A DNA stretch of 13,706 nt, from the NCBI GenBank assembly GCA_038224615.1, contig JBBRFH010000067.1:1-13706 (forward strand). The letters run 5' to 3'. The notes under the pieces were generated by a model. That model was not told where the DNA came from. It did no database searches and saw only the letters and a program-made list of their open reading frames with translations. Shown one piece after another: positions 1-6,327 of this stretch (its first letter is position 1; each line of letters starts with the position of its first letter). Origin of the DNA: JBBRFH01 sp038224615. Lineage in GTDB: Bacteria; Planctomycetota; Phycisphaerae; Tepidisphaerales; Tepidisphaeraceae. The position numbers and the translations under genes were made by a program.

Positions 1-1
1 G

Positions 2-1150
2 ATCCGCGAAGCCAGGTCCGATCTCATCGACGCCAACGCCAAGGACATCGAAGCCGCCGAGGCCGCAGGACTAAGCCGTCCGGTCATCGAACGCCTCAAG
101 CTCAACGACAAGCGCATCGAGCAGATGGCCGCCGGCGTCGAGTCGATCGCGCGACAAACCGACCCGGTCGGCCAGACGATCGTAGGCTACAACCGCCCCG
201 ACGGCCTGCGGATCGAAAAACGCCGCGTGCCGATCGGCGTCATCCTGTTCTTCTACGAGAGCCGCCCCAACGTCACCAGCGACGCCGCGGCGCTGTGCCT
301 CAAGAGCGGCAACGCCATCATCCTGCGCGGCGGCAAGGAAGCGATCCACAGCAATCGCGCCATCAGCGCGATCATCTCAAAGTCCATCGCCGACGCCGGG
401 CTGCCGGGCGGGTCGGTGCAGATCGTCGAACAGACCGATCGCGCGCTCGTCCCCCTGCTGCTGAAGCTCGACCGCTACATCGACCTGGTCATCCCCCGTG
501 GCGGCGAGTCGTTGATCCGCGCCGTGGTGGCTGACAGCACGATCCCGGTGCTGAAGCACTTCACCGGCAACTGCCACATTTACATCGACCAGGCCATTGA
601 AGGCATCGAGCAGCAGGTCGTCGATATCTGCGTCAACGCCAAGACAAGCTATCCCGGCGGCGGCGTCTGCAACGCCGTCGAGCACCTTCTCATCCATCGC
701 CAGGCTGCCGCGAAACTGCTGGCTCCCATCTGCCGGGCGCTGGCCGACAAGCAGGTTGAGATCAGAGGCGATGAGTCCGTTCGCGCCGCCTACCCTTCGG
801 CAATACCGACTACTGAGCGGGACTGGTCCGAGGAGTACCTTGCGTTCATCGTTGGCATCAAGGTGGTCGACTCGATGGACGATGCCATCCGCCATATCAA
901 CCACTACGGCAGCCACCACACCGACGGCATCTGCTCGACGTCGATCGCCGCGATCAACGGCTTCGTCGCCCGGGTCGATAGTGCGAGCGTGATGGTCAAC
1001 GCATCCACGCGACTCGCCGACGGCGGCGAGTACCAGCTTGGCGCAGAGATCGGCATCAGCACCGACAAGCTGCACGCCCGCGGCCCGATGGGCGCCAGCG
1101 ACCTGACGACCTACAAGTGGATCGTGACCGGCAACGGGCACCTGCGCTAA
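2..1150 (+). CDS. proA: Gamma-glutamyl phosphate reductase, 5' end cut off by the window
   Basis: ProA reduces gamma-glutamyl phosphate with NADPH to glutamate semialdehyde, the second step of proline synthesis in the cytoplasm. The open frame enters from the left edge (frame from base 2) and ends at TAA 1148-1150, giving 382 residues. By comparison with the E. coli protein (about 417 aa) roughly 35 N-terminal residues lie outside. Visible landmarks are the YESRPNV block with CLKSGNAIILRGGKEA, the IPRGG segment, the catalytic cysteine in VCNAVEHLL (codon 668-670), and the C-terminal block STRLADGGEYQLGAEIGIST followed by KLHARGPMG and TTYKWI. The ATG at 125 is internal, because homology continues upstream of it. 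Next to the catalytic Cys the chain reads YPGGGVC, two residues longer than the E. coli RPSTC segment. No proB is visible. The identification is firm. Confidence 0.96.
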   Translation: MREARSDLIDANAKDIEAAEAAGLSRPVIERLKLNDKRIEQMAAGVESIARQTDPVGQTIVGYNRPDGLRIEKRRVPIGVILFFYESRPNVTSDAAALCLKSGNAIILRGGKEAIHSNRAISAIISKSIADAGLPGGSVQIVEQTDRALVPLLLKLDRYIDLVIPRGGESLIRAVVADSTIPVLKHFTGNCHIYIDQAIEGIEQQVVDICVNAKTSYPGGGVCNAVEHLLIHRQAAAKLLAPICRALADKQVEIRGDESVRAAYPSAIPTTERDWSEEYLAFIVGIKVVDSMDDAIRHINHYGSHHTDGICSTSIAAINGFVARVDSASVMVNASTRLADGGEYQLGAEIGISTDKLHARGPMGASDLTTYKWIVTGNGHLR

Positions 1151-1293
1151 ACGCCGACGGCGCAAACCTCTTGGGCGTCTCGAAGCCTTCGCGCGATGAC
1201 GATCGTCTGATTGTCCTTGATCGCGTCGTCGCCTGACACCATGCGCATCCTCGAGCGTTGGTCGATTTTTTTCCGCGCCGGCACGTCGGACAT
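1147..1293 (-). CDS. Possible 48-residue ORF after recX
   Basis: A short ATG-to-TAG frame follows recX by 19 bases on the same strand, and its last 4 bases overlap the end of proA on the other strand. The product is basic and polar (begins MSDVPARKKIDQRS, ends RRLRDAQEVCAVGV). It has no signal peptide, membrane segment or domain that I recognise. Third codon positions look fairly GC-rich, as in a real gene. However, there is no ribosome binding site before the ATG (bases upstream read GACGAAACCCC), and the region could equally be the 3' untranslated part between two convergent genes. It is listed because of its operon-like position, with low confidence. Confidence 0.2.
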   Translation of the reverse strand: MSDVPARKKIDQRSRMRMVSGDDAIKDNQTIVIARRLRDAQEVCAVGV

Positions 1294-1312
1294 GGGGTTT
1301 CGTCGTAGAGAT

Positions 1313-1963
1313 TCAGTCGGCCGTCGGCTTGTCGATGCCGCCGAGCACTTCTTCGACGACCGGCTTGATCGTGTCGTAGTCATAACCGCGCCGCAAGAGC
1401 AGGCCAATCAGCCGGCGCTTGGCGACGTGCGGCTCAAGCCGGGCGAGCGAGCGAACCTTTTTGCGCGCCAGGTCCCGCGCCATCGCCGAGCTGTCGTGTG
1501 CTTCGTAGACGTGTGCGACCGCCTGCCTGGCCGTCTCGCGCTCGACGCCTTTCTTCGCCAACTCGATCATCGCCCGATTGCGGCCGTGGTGCTTGTACTT
1601 TGCCGCCAGTTCCGCCCGCGTCTCGGCGAAGGCCTTGTCGTTGAGGTAGCTCATCTCCGCCAGTTGATCGAGCACCTGGTCGATGAGCGATTGGCCGTAC
1701 TCGTACCGGGCAAGCTTTTTGGAGAGTTCCGATCGCGAGTGCAGCCGGCGCGACAGGAAGCCGATCCCCCGATCAAAGCACTCCTGCCGCACTTCCCCCT
1801 GCTGAATCTCCGCGATCTGGTCGGGTGCCAGCGTCAGTCCCTCGCGCAGGCGAAACTTCGCGACGACATTGAGATTGCACGCGAAGGCAAACTTCCCATC
1901 CAGATGCACGTTGCGCCGGTTTTTCCGACGCTTCTGTTCGGCGATTTGGGTGATCGTGGGCAT
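1313..1963 (-). CDS. recX: Regulatory protein RecX
   Basis: RecX binds RecA filaments and modulates recombinase activity. The 216-residue product has the family pattern: an N-terminal segment with NVHLDGKFAFACN and REGLTLAPDQ, then FLSRRLHSRSELSKKLARYEY (first three-helix repeat), LNDKAFAETRAELAAKYKHHGRNR (second repeat) and a C-terminal repeat ending RLIGLLLRRGYDYDTIK. The ATG at 1963 is chosen because the frame upstream of it is hepT read in another phase and because RecX homology starts here. The hepT stop and the recX start share one base (TGATG), so translation is probably coupled. recX commonly lies beside recA; here it is instead last or second to last in an ffh-led gene run. The product is longer than E. 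coli RecX (166 aa), in line with the three-repeat RecX forms. Confidence 0.9.
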   Translation of the reverse strand: MPTITQIAEQKRRKNRRNVHLDGKFAFACNLNVVAKFRLREGLTLAPDQIAEIQQGEVRQECFDRGIGFLSRRLHSRSELSKKLARYEYGQSLIDQVLDQLAEMSYLNDKAFAETRAELAAKYKHHGRNRAMIELAKKGVERETARQAVAHVYEAHDSSAMARDLARKKVRSLARLEPHVAKRRLIGLLLRRGYDYDTIKPVVEEVLGGIDKPTAD

Positions 1964-2430
1964 CAGGCGGTGAGCCGTTGTTCTACCGCCGTTCGCACGG
2001 CGGTCGACCACATCGACAACCAAACATCGAGTCCGTTGACGAGTGGCAATAGTTTTGTCCAGTCGAGTTCGATCGCGTAGTGGCTTCGGAAAACGTGCCG
2101 AAAGCCCTTGAGCAGTCGCACCTGCTCCTTGGAGATGTCCTCGAACAAAGTCGGCAGCGGGCCGGCTTGATTCGCAATGGACAGGTCCAGCAGTCGCCCA
2201 TGCCACGCGTCGCCTTCCGGCTTGGCAATCCCGTGGAATCGCAAGAACTGCATCAGCACGTTCTCAATGCCGCTGTAAATGTTGTTGAGGTAGGTGCCGA
2301 CCGCCGCCACCTCGTGAACGGAAAGGATCTTGCCCGCATCAACTCGAAGAAGTGTGTCGAGAAGCTGTTTCGTTCCTGTGATTGATGCGAGATCAGCTTC
2401 GATCACGTCTTCGAGTTCATTTCCGCTCAT
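1963..2430 (-). CDS. hepT: HepT-like HEPN-domain RNase toxin
   Basis: The 155-residue protein is mostly helical. Near the C-terminus it carries the HEPN signature: R111, then five residues, then H117-Y118 (in the segment GFRHVFRSHYAIELDW), which fits the R-x4-6-H rule. The RHxxR..Y pattern resembles the HepT-like_2 type rather than classic DUF86. HEPN proteins of this kind act as toxins or RNases that are silenced by their nucleotidyltransferase partner, encoded just upstream. The chosen ATG (2428-2430) lies inside the end of mntA with a 14-base overlap and is preceded by GGGAG about 8 bases away. A longer in-frame start at 2475 would lie entirely inside mntA. The stop overlaps the recX start by one base. 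A 60-base sample inside it (2341-2400) is 47% GC, well below ffh, which suggests acquisition. The toxin role comes from the family and was not shown here. Confidence 0.8.
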   Translation of the reverse strand: MSGNELEDVIEADLASITGTKQLLDTLLRVDAGKILSVHEVAAVGTYLNNIYSGIENVLMQFLRFHGIAKPEGDAWHGRLLDLSIANQAGPLPTLFEDISKEQVRLLKGFRHVFRSHYAIELDWTKLLPLVNGLDVWLSMWSTAVRTAVEQRLTA

Positions 2431-2701
2431 ACAGCACGCTCCCGTAACGCTCGATGTGCCTGACGATTCGGTCACTGCGGCTTAAATCGACCAGATCCAC
2501 GAGTTTGCCGGTCACTTCGGCGAGCGCCCCAACTGCGTAGATAAAGCGTTCAGGTGCGATGCCAGCGCACGCAAGATCGATGTCCCGTGCCTTTTCGGGA
2601 GTGCGCAGTGCGCTCCCAAAAAGAAGGATGCGACTGGCGCCCATCGCCTTCAGAAGGGCTACGCTGCGCTCCAAATCGTCGGCCGTTACCATCTTGTGCA
2701 T
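2417..2701 (-). CDS. mntA: Minimal nucleotidyltransferase antitoxin (MntA)
   Basis: This 94-residue protein is a minimal nucleotidyltransferase of the DNA polymerase beta fold. It has GS at residues 29-30, nine residues, then D40-I-D42, which gives the GS-x9-DxD catalytic signature, and a likely third carboxylate in the KLVDLVDL strand (D69 or D72). MntA enzymes neutralise HepT toxins; in the Shewanella pair this is done by adding AMP units to a toxin tyrosine, and Y118 of the neighbouring HEPN protein is a candidate target by analogy. The start is 17 bases after the ffh stop, with only a weak purine-rich site (GAAGAA). An alternative ATG lies three codons in, at 2692. The gene overlaps hepT by 14 bases, typical of an expression-coupled toxin-antitoxin pair. 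All catalytic residues appear intact. Confidence 0.82.
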   Translation of the reverse strand: MHKMVTADDLERSVALLKAMGASRILLFGSALRTPEKARDIDLACAGIAPERFIYAVGALAEVTGKLVDLVDLSRSDRIVRHIERYGSVLYERK

Positions 2702-2718
2702 TTCTTCGCAGGGGAGAC

Positions 2719-4188
2719 TTACCGTTTGTTCTTCTTATTCCGATCCTTCGGTGCCTGCCACCCGCTGCGCTTGGTCCGCAGGAGGTTCTGTCCGGGTTGG
2801 GCGATCGAGCCGAGGTTGCCGCTCATCAGGCCCTTCATCATCTTCATGCGGCTCATCACGTTCATGCCGCCGACGGCGCGCATCATGCTGCGGCTCATCT
2901 CGAACTGCTTGATAAACTGGCTCACCTCGTTCGCATCCACACCCGCGCCGCGGGCGATGCGCCTTCGCCGCGGGGCGTCGATGCTGTCGGGCTTCTTGCG
3001 CTCCACCGTGCTCATCGAGTCGTACATCGCCTGCATCCGGCCCATGTGCTTCTCGACGTCCGTGCCGCCCATGTTCACGTTCTTGGCGATCTCGCTCATC
3101 CCCGGGATCATCCCCAGGATCTTGCCCATCGGCCCCAGCTTCTTGATCTGGCTCATCTGGGTGATGAAGTCCTCGAGCGTGAACTCGCCCTTCTCCATCT
3201 TGGCGGCCAGCTTCTCCTGCTGCTCCATGTCGAACTTCTTGTGGGCTTCTTCCACAAGACCGACGATGTCGCCCATGCCCAGGATGCGCGACGCCACGCC
3301 CTCCGGGCGAAACTCCTCCAGCCGATCCAGCTTCTCACCAATGCCCAGGAACTTCACCGGCTTGCCCGTCACCATCTTCGCGCTGAGCAGCGCCCCGCCG
3401 CGCGTGTCGGAGTCGAACTTGGTCAGGATCAGCCCGTCCAGTTCCAGCTTCTCATTGAACGCCTTGGCACTGTTGACCGCGTCCTGGCCGGTCATCGCGT
3501 CGAGCACGAGGAAGATCTGGTGCGGCTTCACCGCGTCGTTGATGTCCTTCAACTCCTGCATCAACTCTTCGTCGATCGCCAGCCGACCGGCCGTGTCGAG
3601 GATGAGGATGTCGCGACCCTGCTTGCGGGCTTCGTTCAACGCCGCCCTTGCCACCGCGACGGCGGCACCCTTGGCGACGTTCCCGTGCTCGGCCACCTTG
3701 CTGTCGTCGGCGTAGACGGGGGTTTCGGTCTGCTCGCCCAGCGTGCGCAACTGATGTACTGCCGCCGGGCGCTGCAAGTCCACCGCCGCCAGCATCGGGT
3801 TGTGTCCCTTGGCTTTGAGGTAGATTGCCAGCTTGCCGCAGGTGGTGGTTTTGCCCGACCCCTGCAATCCGCACATCATGATCACCGTCGGCCCCGGCGT
3901 CACCGTGTAGATCTGCGTGTCGACCGGGCCCATCAGGTTGACGAGCTCATCGTTGACGATCTTCACCATCAACTGCGCCGGCTGCAGCGAGTTGATCACT
4001 TCCTGGCCGATCGCCTTCTGCACCACCTGGTCGACGAAGTCGTTGACAACCGTCAGATTGACGTCCGCCTCCAGCATCGCCACGCGGACCTCGCGCATGG
4101 CCTCGCGGATGTTCTCCTCACTGATCTTTCCCTTGCCCGAAAGACTGCGGAAGACGTTATTGAACTTGTCAGTTAATGCATCAAACAT
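2719..4188 (-). CDS. ffh: Signal recognition particle GTPase Ffh
   Basis: Ffh binds the 4.5S-type SRP RNA and signal sequences on ribosomes and, with FtsY, delivers nascent membrane and secreted proteins to SecYEG. The 489 residues are slightly longer than many Ffh proteins. The order is the N domain (about 1-90), then the G domain with GLQGSGKTTT (107-116), DLQRPAA (137-143), DTAGR (198-202) and TKFD (256-259) followed by DTRGG. The methionine-rich M domain follows, with RRRRIARGAGV and many Met residues near FEMSRSMMRAVGGM. The RNA-binding segment has GAG where GSG is usual, and the G4 box reads TKFDSD rather than the common TKLDGD. The ATG at 4188 fits the usual N-terminus. No Shine-Dalgarno precedes it, but a TAGAAT box ends 9 bases upstream, so the mRNA may be almost leaderless. 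It heads the run mntA-hepT-recX. Confidence 0.97.
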   Translation of the reverse strand: MFDALTDKFNNVFRSLSGKGKISEENIREAMREVRVAMLEADVNLTVVNDFVDQVVQKAIGQEVINSLQPAQLMVKIVNDELVNLMGPVDTQIYTVTPGPTVIMMCGLQGSGKTTTCGKLAIYLKAKGHNPMLAAVDLQRPAAVHQLRTLGEQTETPVYADDSKVAEHGNVAKGAAVAVARAALNEARKQGRDILILDTAGRLAIDEELMQELKDINDAVKPHQIFLVLDAMTGQDAVNSAKAFNEKLELDGLILTKFDSDTRGGALLSAKMVTGKPVKFLGIGEKLDRLEEFRPEGVASRILGMGDIVGLVEEAHKKFDMEQQEKLAAKMEKGEFTLEDFITQMSQIKKLGPMGKILGMIPGMSEIAKNVNMGGTDVEKHMGRMQAMYDSMSTVERKKPDSIDAPRRRRIARGAGVDANEVSQFIKQFEMSRSMMRAVGGMNVMSRMKMMKGLMSGNLGSIAQPGQNLLRTKRSGWQAPKDRNKKNKR

Positions 4189-4197
4189 GGCCGGGCG

Positions 4198-4203
4198 ATT
4201 CTA
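4198..4203 (-). promoter_or_regulatory. Candidate -10 box of ffh
   Basis: Read on the minus strand the hexamer is TAGAAT, five of six matches to TATAAT, with nine bases between it and the ffh ATG. No good -35 hexamer lies 16-18 bases upstream, where the octamer repeats begin. If it is used, the transcript would start within a few bases of the ATG. Confidence 0.35.
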
Positions 4204-4234
4204 TCCCAGAATCGGCCGGAAGAGGAGCACAGCA

Positions 4235-4326
4235 GACAGGAGCCAAGAGGCAGAAGACAGGAGTTTGTTCGATCCCGCCTTTGGTCTTCCCTCCTGTCTC
4301 CTGTCTCCCGAGTTCTGTCTCCTGTC
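4235..4326. repeat. Octamer array GACAGGAG / CTCCTGTC
   Basis: GACAGGAG occurs at 4235-4242 and 4256-4263, and its exact reverse complement CTCCTGTC at 4291-4298, 4298-4305 and 4319-4326. Two forward copies therefore face three inverted copies within 92 bases, directly upstream of ffh. A transcript could fold in several alternative registers. The copies resemble dispersed low-complexity spacer repeats. The function is unknown. Confidence 0.7.
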
Positions 4327-4423
4327 TCGTTCTCGCTCACGCCGCCCGCAACTTGACGTTCGACTGCACCGTCCGATCCGCGCTCCGCGCGACGTCATAC
4401 TTCGCGTTCACCGGCGAAGAAGA

Positions 4424-4465
4424 GGACAGTTCTATCGCGTTAAGACCGGGGACATTTCTATCGGG
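4424..4465. repeat. Two-copy motif GGACA(G/T)TTCTATCG
   Basis: Two near-identical 16-mers, at 4424-4439 and 4450-4465, differ at two positions and lie 26 bases apart in the same orientation. Short GGGGACA-type motifs of this form are often seen near the ends of transposase-linked repeats, so this may be the scar of a mobile element. No transposase frame is visible beside it, and the assignment is tentative. Confidence 0.4.
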
Positions 4466-4580
4466 CAGTGAATCGAAAACGATCGGGACCGCCGGTAAGG
4501 CACGTCCGCTGTCGGTTCCCCCGTGTAGGCCCCCCCTCCCTGCACACCCGACGGCATTTTGGAGCGCCACGACTCCAAGC

Positions 4581-4670
4581 CCGGGTGCCACGGTTTCGTA
4601 CCCGAAGCCGTGCCGGAGGACGCCCGAAAGACACGGCACACGGCTTGGCGTACCAAACCGTGGCACCCGG
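4581..4670. repeat. 90-bp imperfect palindrome
   Basis: The outer 16 bases (CCGGGTGCCACGGTTT at 4581-4596) are matched perfectly by the reverse complement at 4655-4670. Pairing continues inward with a few mismatches through GTAC and AAGCCGTG, leaving a loop of about 20 bases. This would form a long cruciform or RNA hairpin. No clear target-site duplication flanks it. The structure fits a REP- or MITE-like dispersed element; copy number cannot be judged from one window. Confidence 0.7.
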
Positions 4671-4798
4671 CAATGATGTAGTGCAGGCACCCGGCCCGCC
4701 GGTCCGGATTTCCTGCCGACGCCACCGGCTGCTCTTTTGCGCCTCACCACGATCCACGCGTCAAAATCGCCGCTGGCCCCGCCCGCTGCGCAAGTTAT

Positions 4799-4818
4799 CA
4801 TGCCGAGAAGTCGGCATG
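4799..4818. repeat. 8-bp hairpin with GAAG loop
   Basis: CATGCCGA (4799-4806) and TCGGCATG (4811-4818) are perfect complements around a four-base GAAG loop. No T-run follows on either strand, so it is not a standard intrinsic terminator. Confidence 0.5.
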
Positions 4819-4840
4819 CCATGTGGTGCGCCGGTCAGGA

Positions 4841-5018
4841 GACTGGAAGGTTAGCTGGCATGGTGAAGCCACCCGAGCATCACGTCCACTTCGCCGTCTT
4901 CGGCTTCTGTCTCAGTGCATCGGTCGTTCAACGCGTTGCGGCATTGGGATTGGGAGTGGACTTCGATTTGTACTGTCTCGGCGGTGCCGGCGATGCCAGC
5001 TAACCCCGCACTCCAGTC
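4841..5018. repeat. Nested inverted repeats, possible small mobile element or structured RNA
   Basis: A perfect 13-bp inverted repeat, GGTTAGCTGGCAT at 4849-4861 and its complement at 4993-5005, encloses further pairs in nested order: CACCCGAG (4870-4877) with CTCGGCGGTG (4977-4986), and GTCCAC (4884-4889) with GTGGAC (4956-4961). Outside it, GACTGGA (4841-4847) pairs with TCCAGTC (5012-5018). All pairs are collinear, so one long irregular hairpin can form on either strand. This is the layout of a degenerate terminal-inverted-repeat element or of a rod-like non-coding RNA. A related partial copy (CCAGCTAAAACC) lies near 5080-5091. Confidence 0.45.
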
Positions 5019-5116
5019 CGTAGTTGTCGGATTCGCACGGACACGAATGGCTTAGATCTGGCGTCCCACGCGGAGGACTCCAGCTAAAACCGAGCGAACA
5101 CCCTTTGTGGCACTAA

Positions 5117-5144
5117 GAAATAGCATAGCAAACACTTGAGTCAA
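5117..5144 (-). promoter_or_regulatory. AT-rich leftward promoter-like sequence
   Basis: On the minus strand TTGACT (5139-5144) is followed after 16 bases by TATTTC (5117-5122). The same stretch also holds an extended -10 form, TGCTATGCT (5122-5130). The 11-base palindrome CTTGAGTCAAG (5135-5145) covers the -35 site. It points into the structured spacer, where no gene is seen, so it may drive a non-coding RNA or may simply be AT-rich spacer. Confidence 0.22.
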
Positions 5145-5298
5145 GCAAATACTTCGTTAGCGACAGATTGTCGCAATCAGGCCCGCGCCCAGCCCGTTTT
5201 GATCCGATGGCGCGTTCCCGTGGAGCGGCGAATGCTTCGGATTGAGATTCGTCGCAAGCTCGTGTCAAATGGGCCCGCAGTGGGGGACCGCGTCGGCC

Positions 5299-6129
5299 AT
5301 GATTATCTTTCCATGCAATGTCTGTCGCGCGCAACTGTCGGCCGAGCCGTCGCAGTCGGGGCAGCTTGTACGATGCCCCAACTGCCTGACCACGCTCACC
5401 GTCCCCGCGCAGCAGGCGGCAACCGTCGCCGCGGGCGTCGGCGGCGCGGATGCGGGGCTTGCTCCCGGCGATCTGCCCAGGCCCGGCCCGTCGGCACCGC
5501 CTGCGCGACGGCATTCCAACTTCAGCGGGAACATGGGGACGGGATCGGGACGTAGGTACGGGTTCAATTGCGCCTACTGCTCATCCCGCCTCGAAGCCAC
5601 CGAATCGATGGCGGCCCAGGAAGGGCAATGCCCGACCTGCGGCAATGCGATCACGATCCCAATCCTCGACCGTTACGGCCGGCTGCTCGACCCGATCACC
5701 AAGCAGATCATCAAGCAGGACCCCCACCCCGTCCACGCTTACGCCGCCGCGGGAGACCGGGCGCCAGAGATCCTGCGGCAAGGCGATGGCAGTCAACTCA
5801 TCCGCTGCGCCAAGTGCAACCGCACCAGCCCGATCACCGCCAACAACTGCAAACACTGCGGCATGCCGTTCACCATGGACGGCACGACGCCCGAAGCCGC
5901 CGGCGCGAGCAACGGCTTTGCGGTGGCATCGCTGGTGCTGGGGATCATCGGCATCCCGTTCTCGTGTACCATCATTGTGCCTATCCTGGCGGCGATCTTC
6001 GGGGGCGTGGCGCTGATGCAAATCAACAACCGCGCCAGCGAACTGCAATCCGGCCGCGGCCTGGCGATCGCCGGGCTGGTGTGCGGGATCATCGGCACGA
6101 TCATGGGCGCGCTGATCTACACGCGCTGA
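5299..6129 (+). CDS. Triple zinc-ribbon DUF4190 membrane protein
   Basis: The 276-residue product has three four-cysteine zinc ribbons: C6/C9/C26/C29, C91/C94/C111/C114 and C170/C173/C184/C187. A Pro/Ala/Gly-rich linker (about 37-85) separates the first two. The C-terminus has two hydrophobic segments (about 207-240 and 254-274), the second reading GLAIAGLVCGIIGTIMG, a DUF4190-type pattern. The likely topology is a zinc-binding N-terminal part anchored to the inner membrane; its substrate or partner is unknown. The ATG at 5299 is preferred because the first CxxC follows at once, as in related zinc-ribbon proteins, and GGGGGA lies about 11 bases upstream. An in-frame ATG at 5242 would add 19 residues of no clear character. 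It stands alone, with the structured spacer upstream. The architecture is clear; the role is not. Confidence 0.85.
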   Translation: MIIFPCNVCRAQLSAEPSQSGQLVRCPNCLTTLTVPAQQAATVAAGVGGADAGLAPGDLPRPGPSAPPARRHSNFSGNMGTGSGRRYGFNCAYCSSRLEATESMAAQEGQCPTCGNAITIPILDRYGRLLDPITKQIIKQDPHPVHAYAAAGDRAPEILRQGDGSQLIRCAKCNRTSPITANNCKHCGMPFTMDGTTPEAAGASNGFAVASLVLGIIGIPFSCTIIVPILAAIFGGVALMQINNRASELQSGRGLAIAGLVCGIIGTIMGALIYTR

Positions 6130-6202
6130 GTGAGACGGGGACGCCGACCGACGCGGGCAGAGAGGCAATGAGGCACAGAGGGTTCGGGGTTCGGGCGTTC
6201 CG

Positions 6203-6225
6203 CTATCGACTATCGACTATCGACT
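6203..6225 (+). repeat. Three tandem copies of CTATCGA
   Basis: Heptamer copies lie at 6203-6209, 6210-6216 and 6217-6223, followed by CT, in the 198-bp gap between the zinc-ribbon and oxidoreductase genes. Just upstream GTTCGGG is also repeated. CAATGAGG (6166-6173) and its complement (6229-6236) bracket the tract, so the whole piece can fold back on itself. Confidence 0.6.
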
Positions 6226-6327
6226 GCCCCTCATTGTCTCCTTGCCCCGATCGCGCCTTCAATCCATGCCCTCATACACACGATCGCTTGGCAACGCCCG
6301 CAAGGTGAGCGACAATCGCACGCACTC

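Larger units (their letters stand above)
4189..5298. other. Structured non-coding spacer, no convincing gene
   Basis: This 1.1-kb gap lies between divergent genes (ffh leftward, the zinc-ribbon gene rightward). Several frames are open on both strands, the longest being 161 codons at 4337-4822 minus. None gives a recognisable domain; they run through palindromes, and opposite-strand frames are open over the same bases, as expected from high-GC non-coding DNA. What it does hold is listed separately: an octamer array, a two-copy 16-mer motif, a 90-bp palindrome, a tetraloop hairpin, nested inverted repeats and an AT-rich leftward promoter-like sequence. I see no tRNA. It looks like an accumulation site for small non-autonomous repeats, perhaps with a structured RNA. 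Confidence 0.5.

Noticed and set aside
1964..2206. Longer RecX start at 2206
   Set aside because: The extra 81 residues are hepT read in another frame; RecX homology begins at the ATG at 1963.
2554..4176. 540-codon open frame on the plus strand opposite ffh
   Set aside because: It is antisense to a certain gene, with a His/Arg/Leu-rich translation typical of high-GC shadow frames.
4337..4822. 161-codon minus-strand frame in the large spacer
   Set aside because: It passes through the 90-bp palindrome and the 16-mer motifs, has no ribosome binding site or domain, and overlaps other equally open frames.
4832..4860. A stretch resembling the SRP RNA core (GGTCAGG, a GGAA loop, then AGC), near ffh
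   Set aside because: The spacing between CAGG and the GGAA loop and the missing AGCAG element do not fit domain IV, and the flanking stems are weak. I take it as chance; a covariance-model hit would change this.
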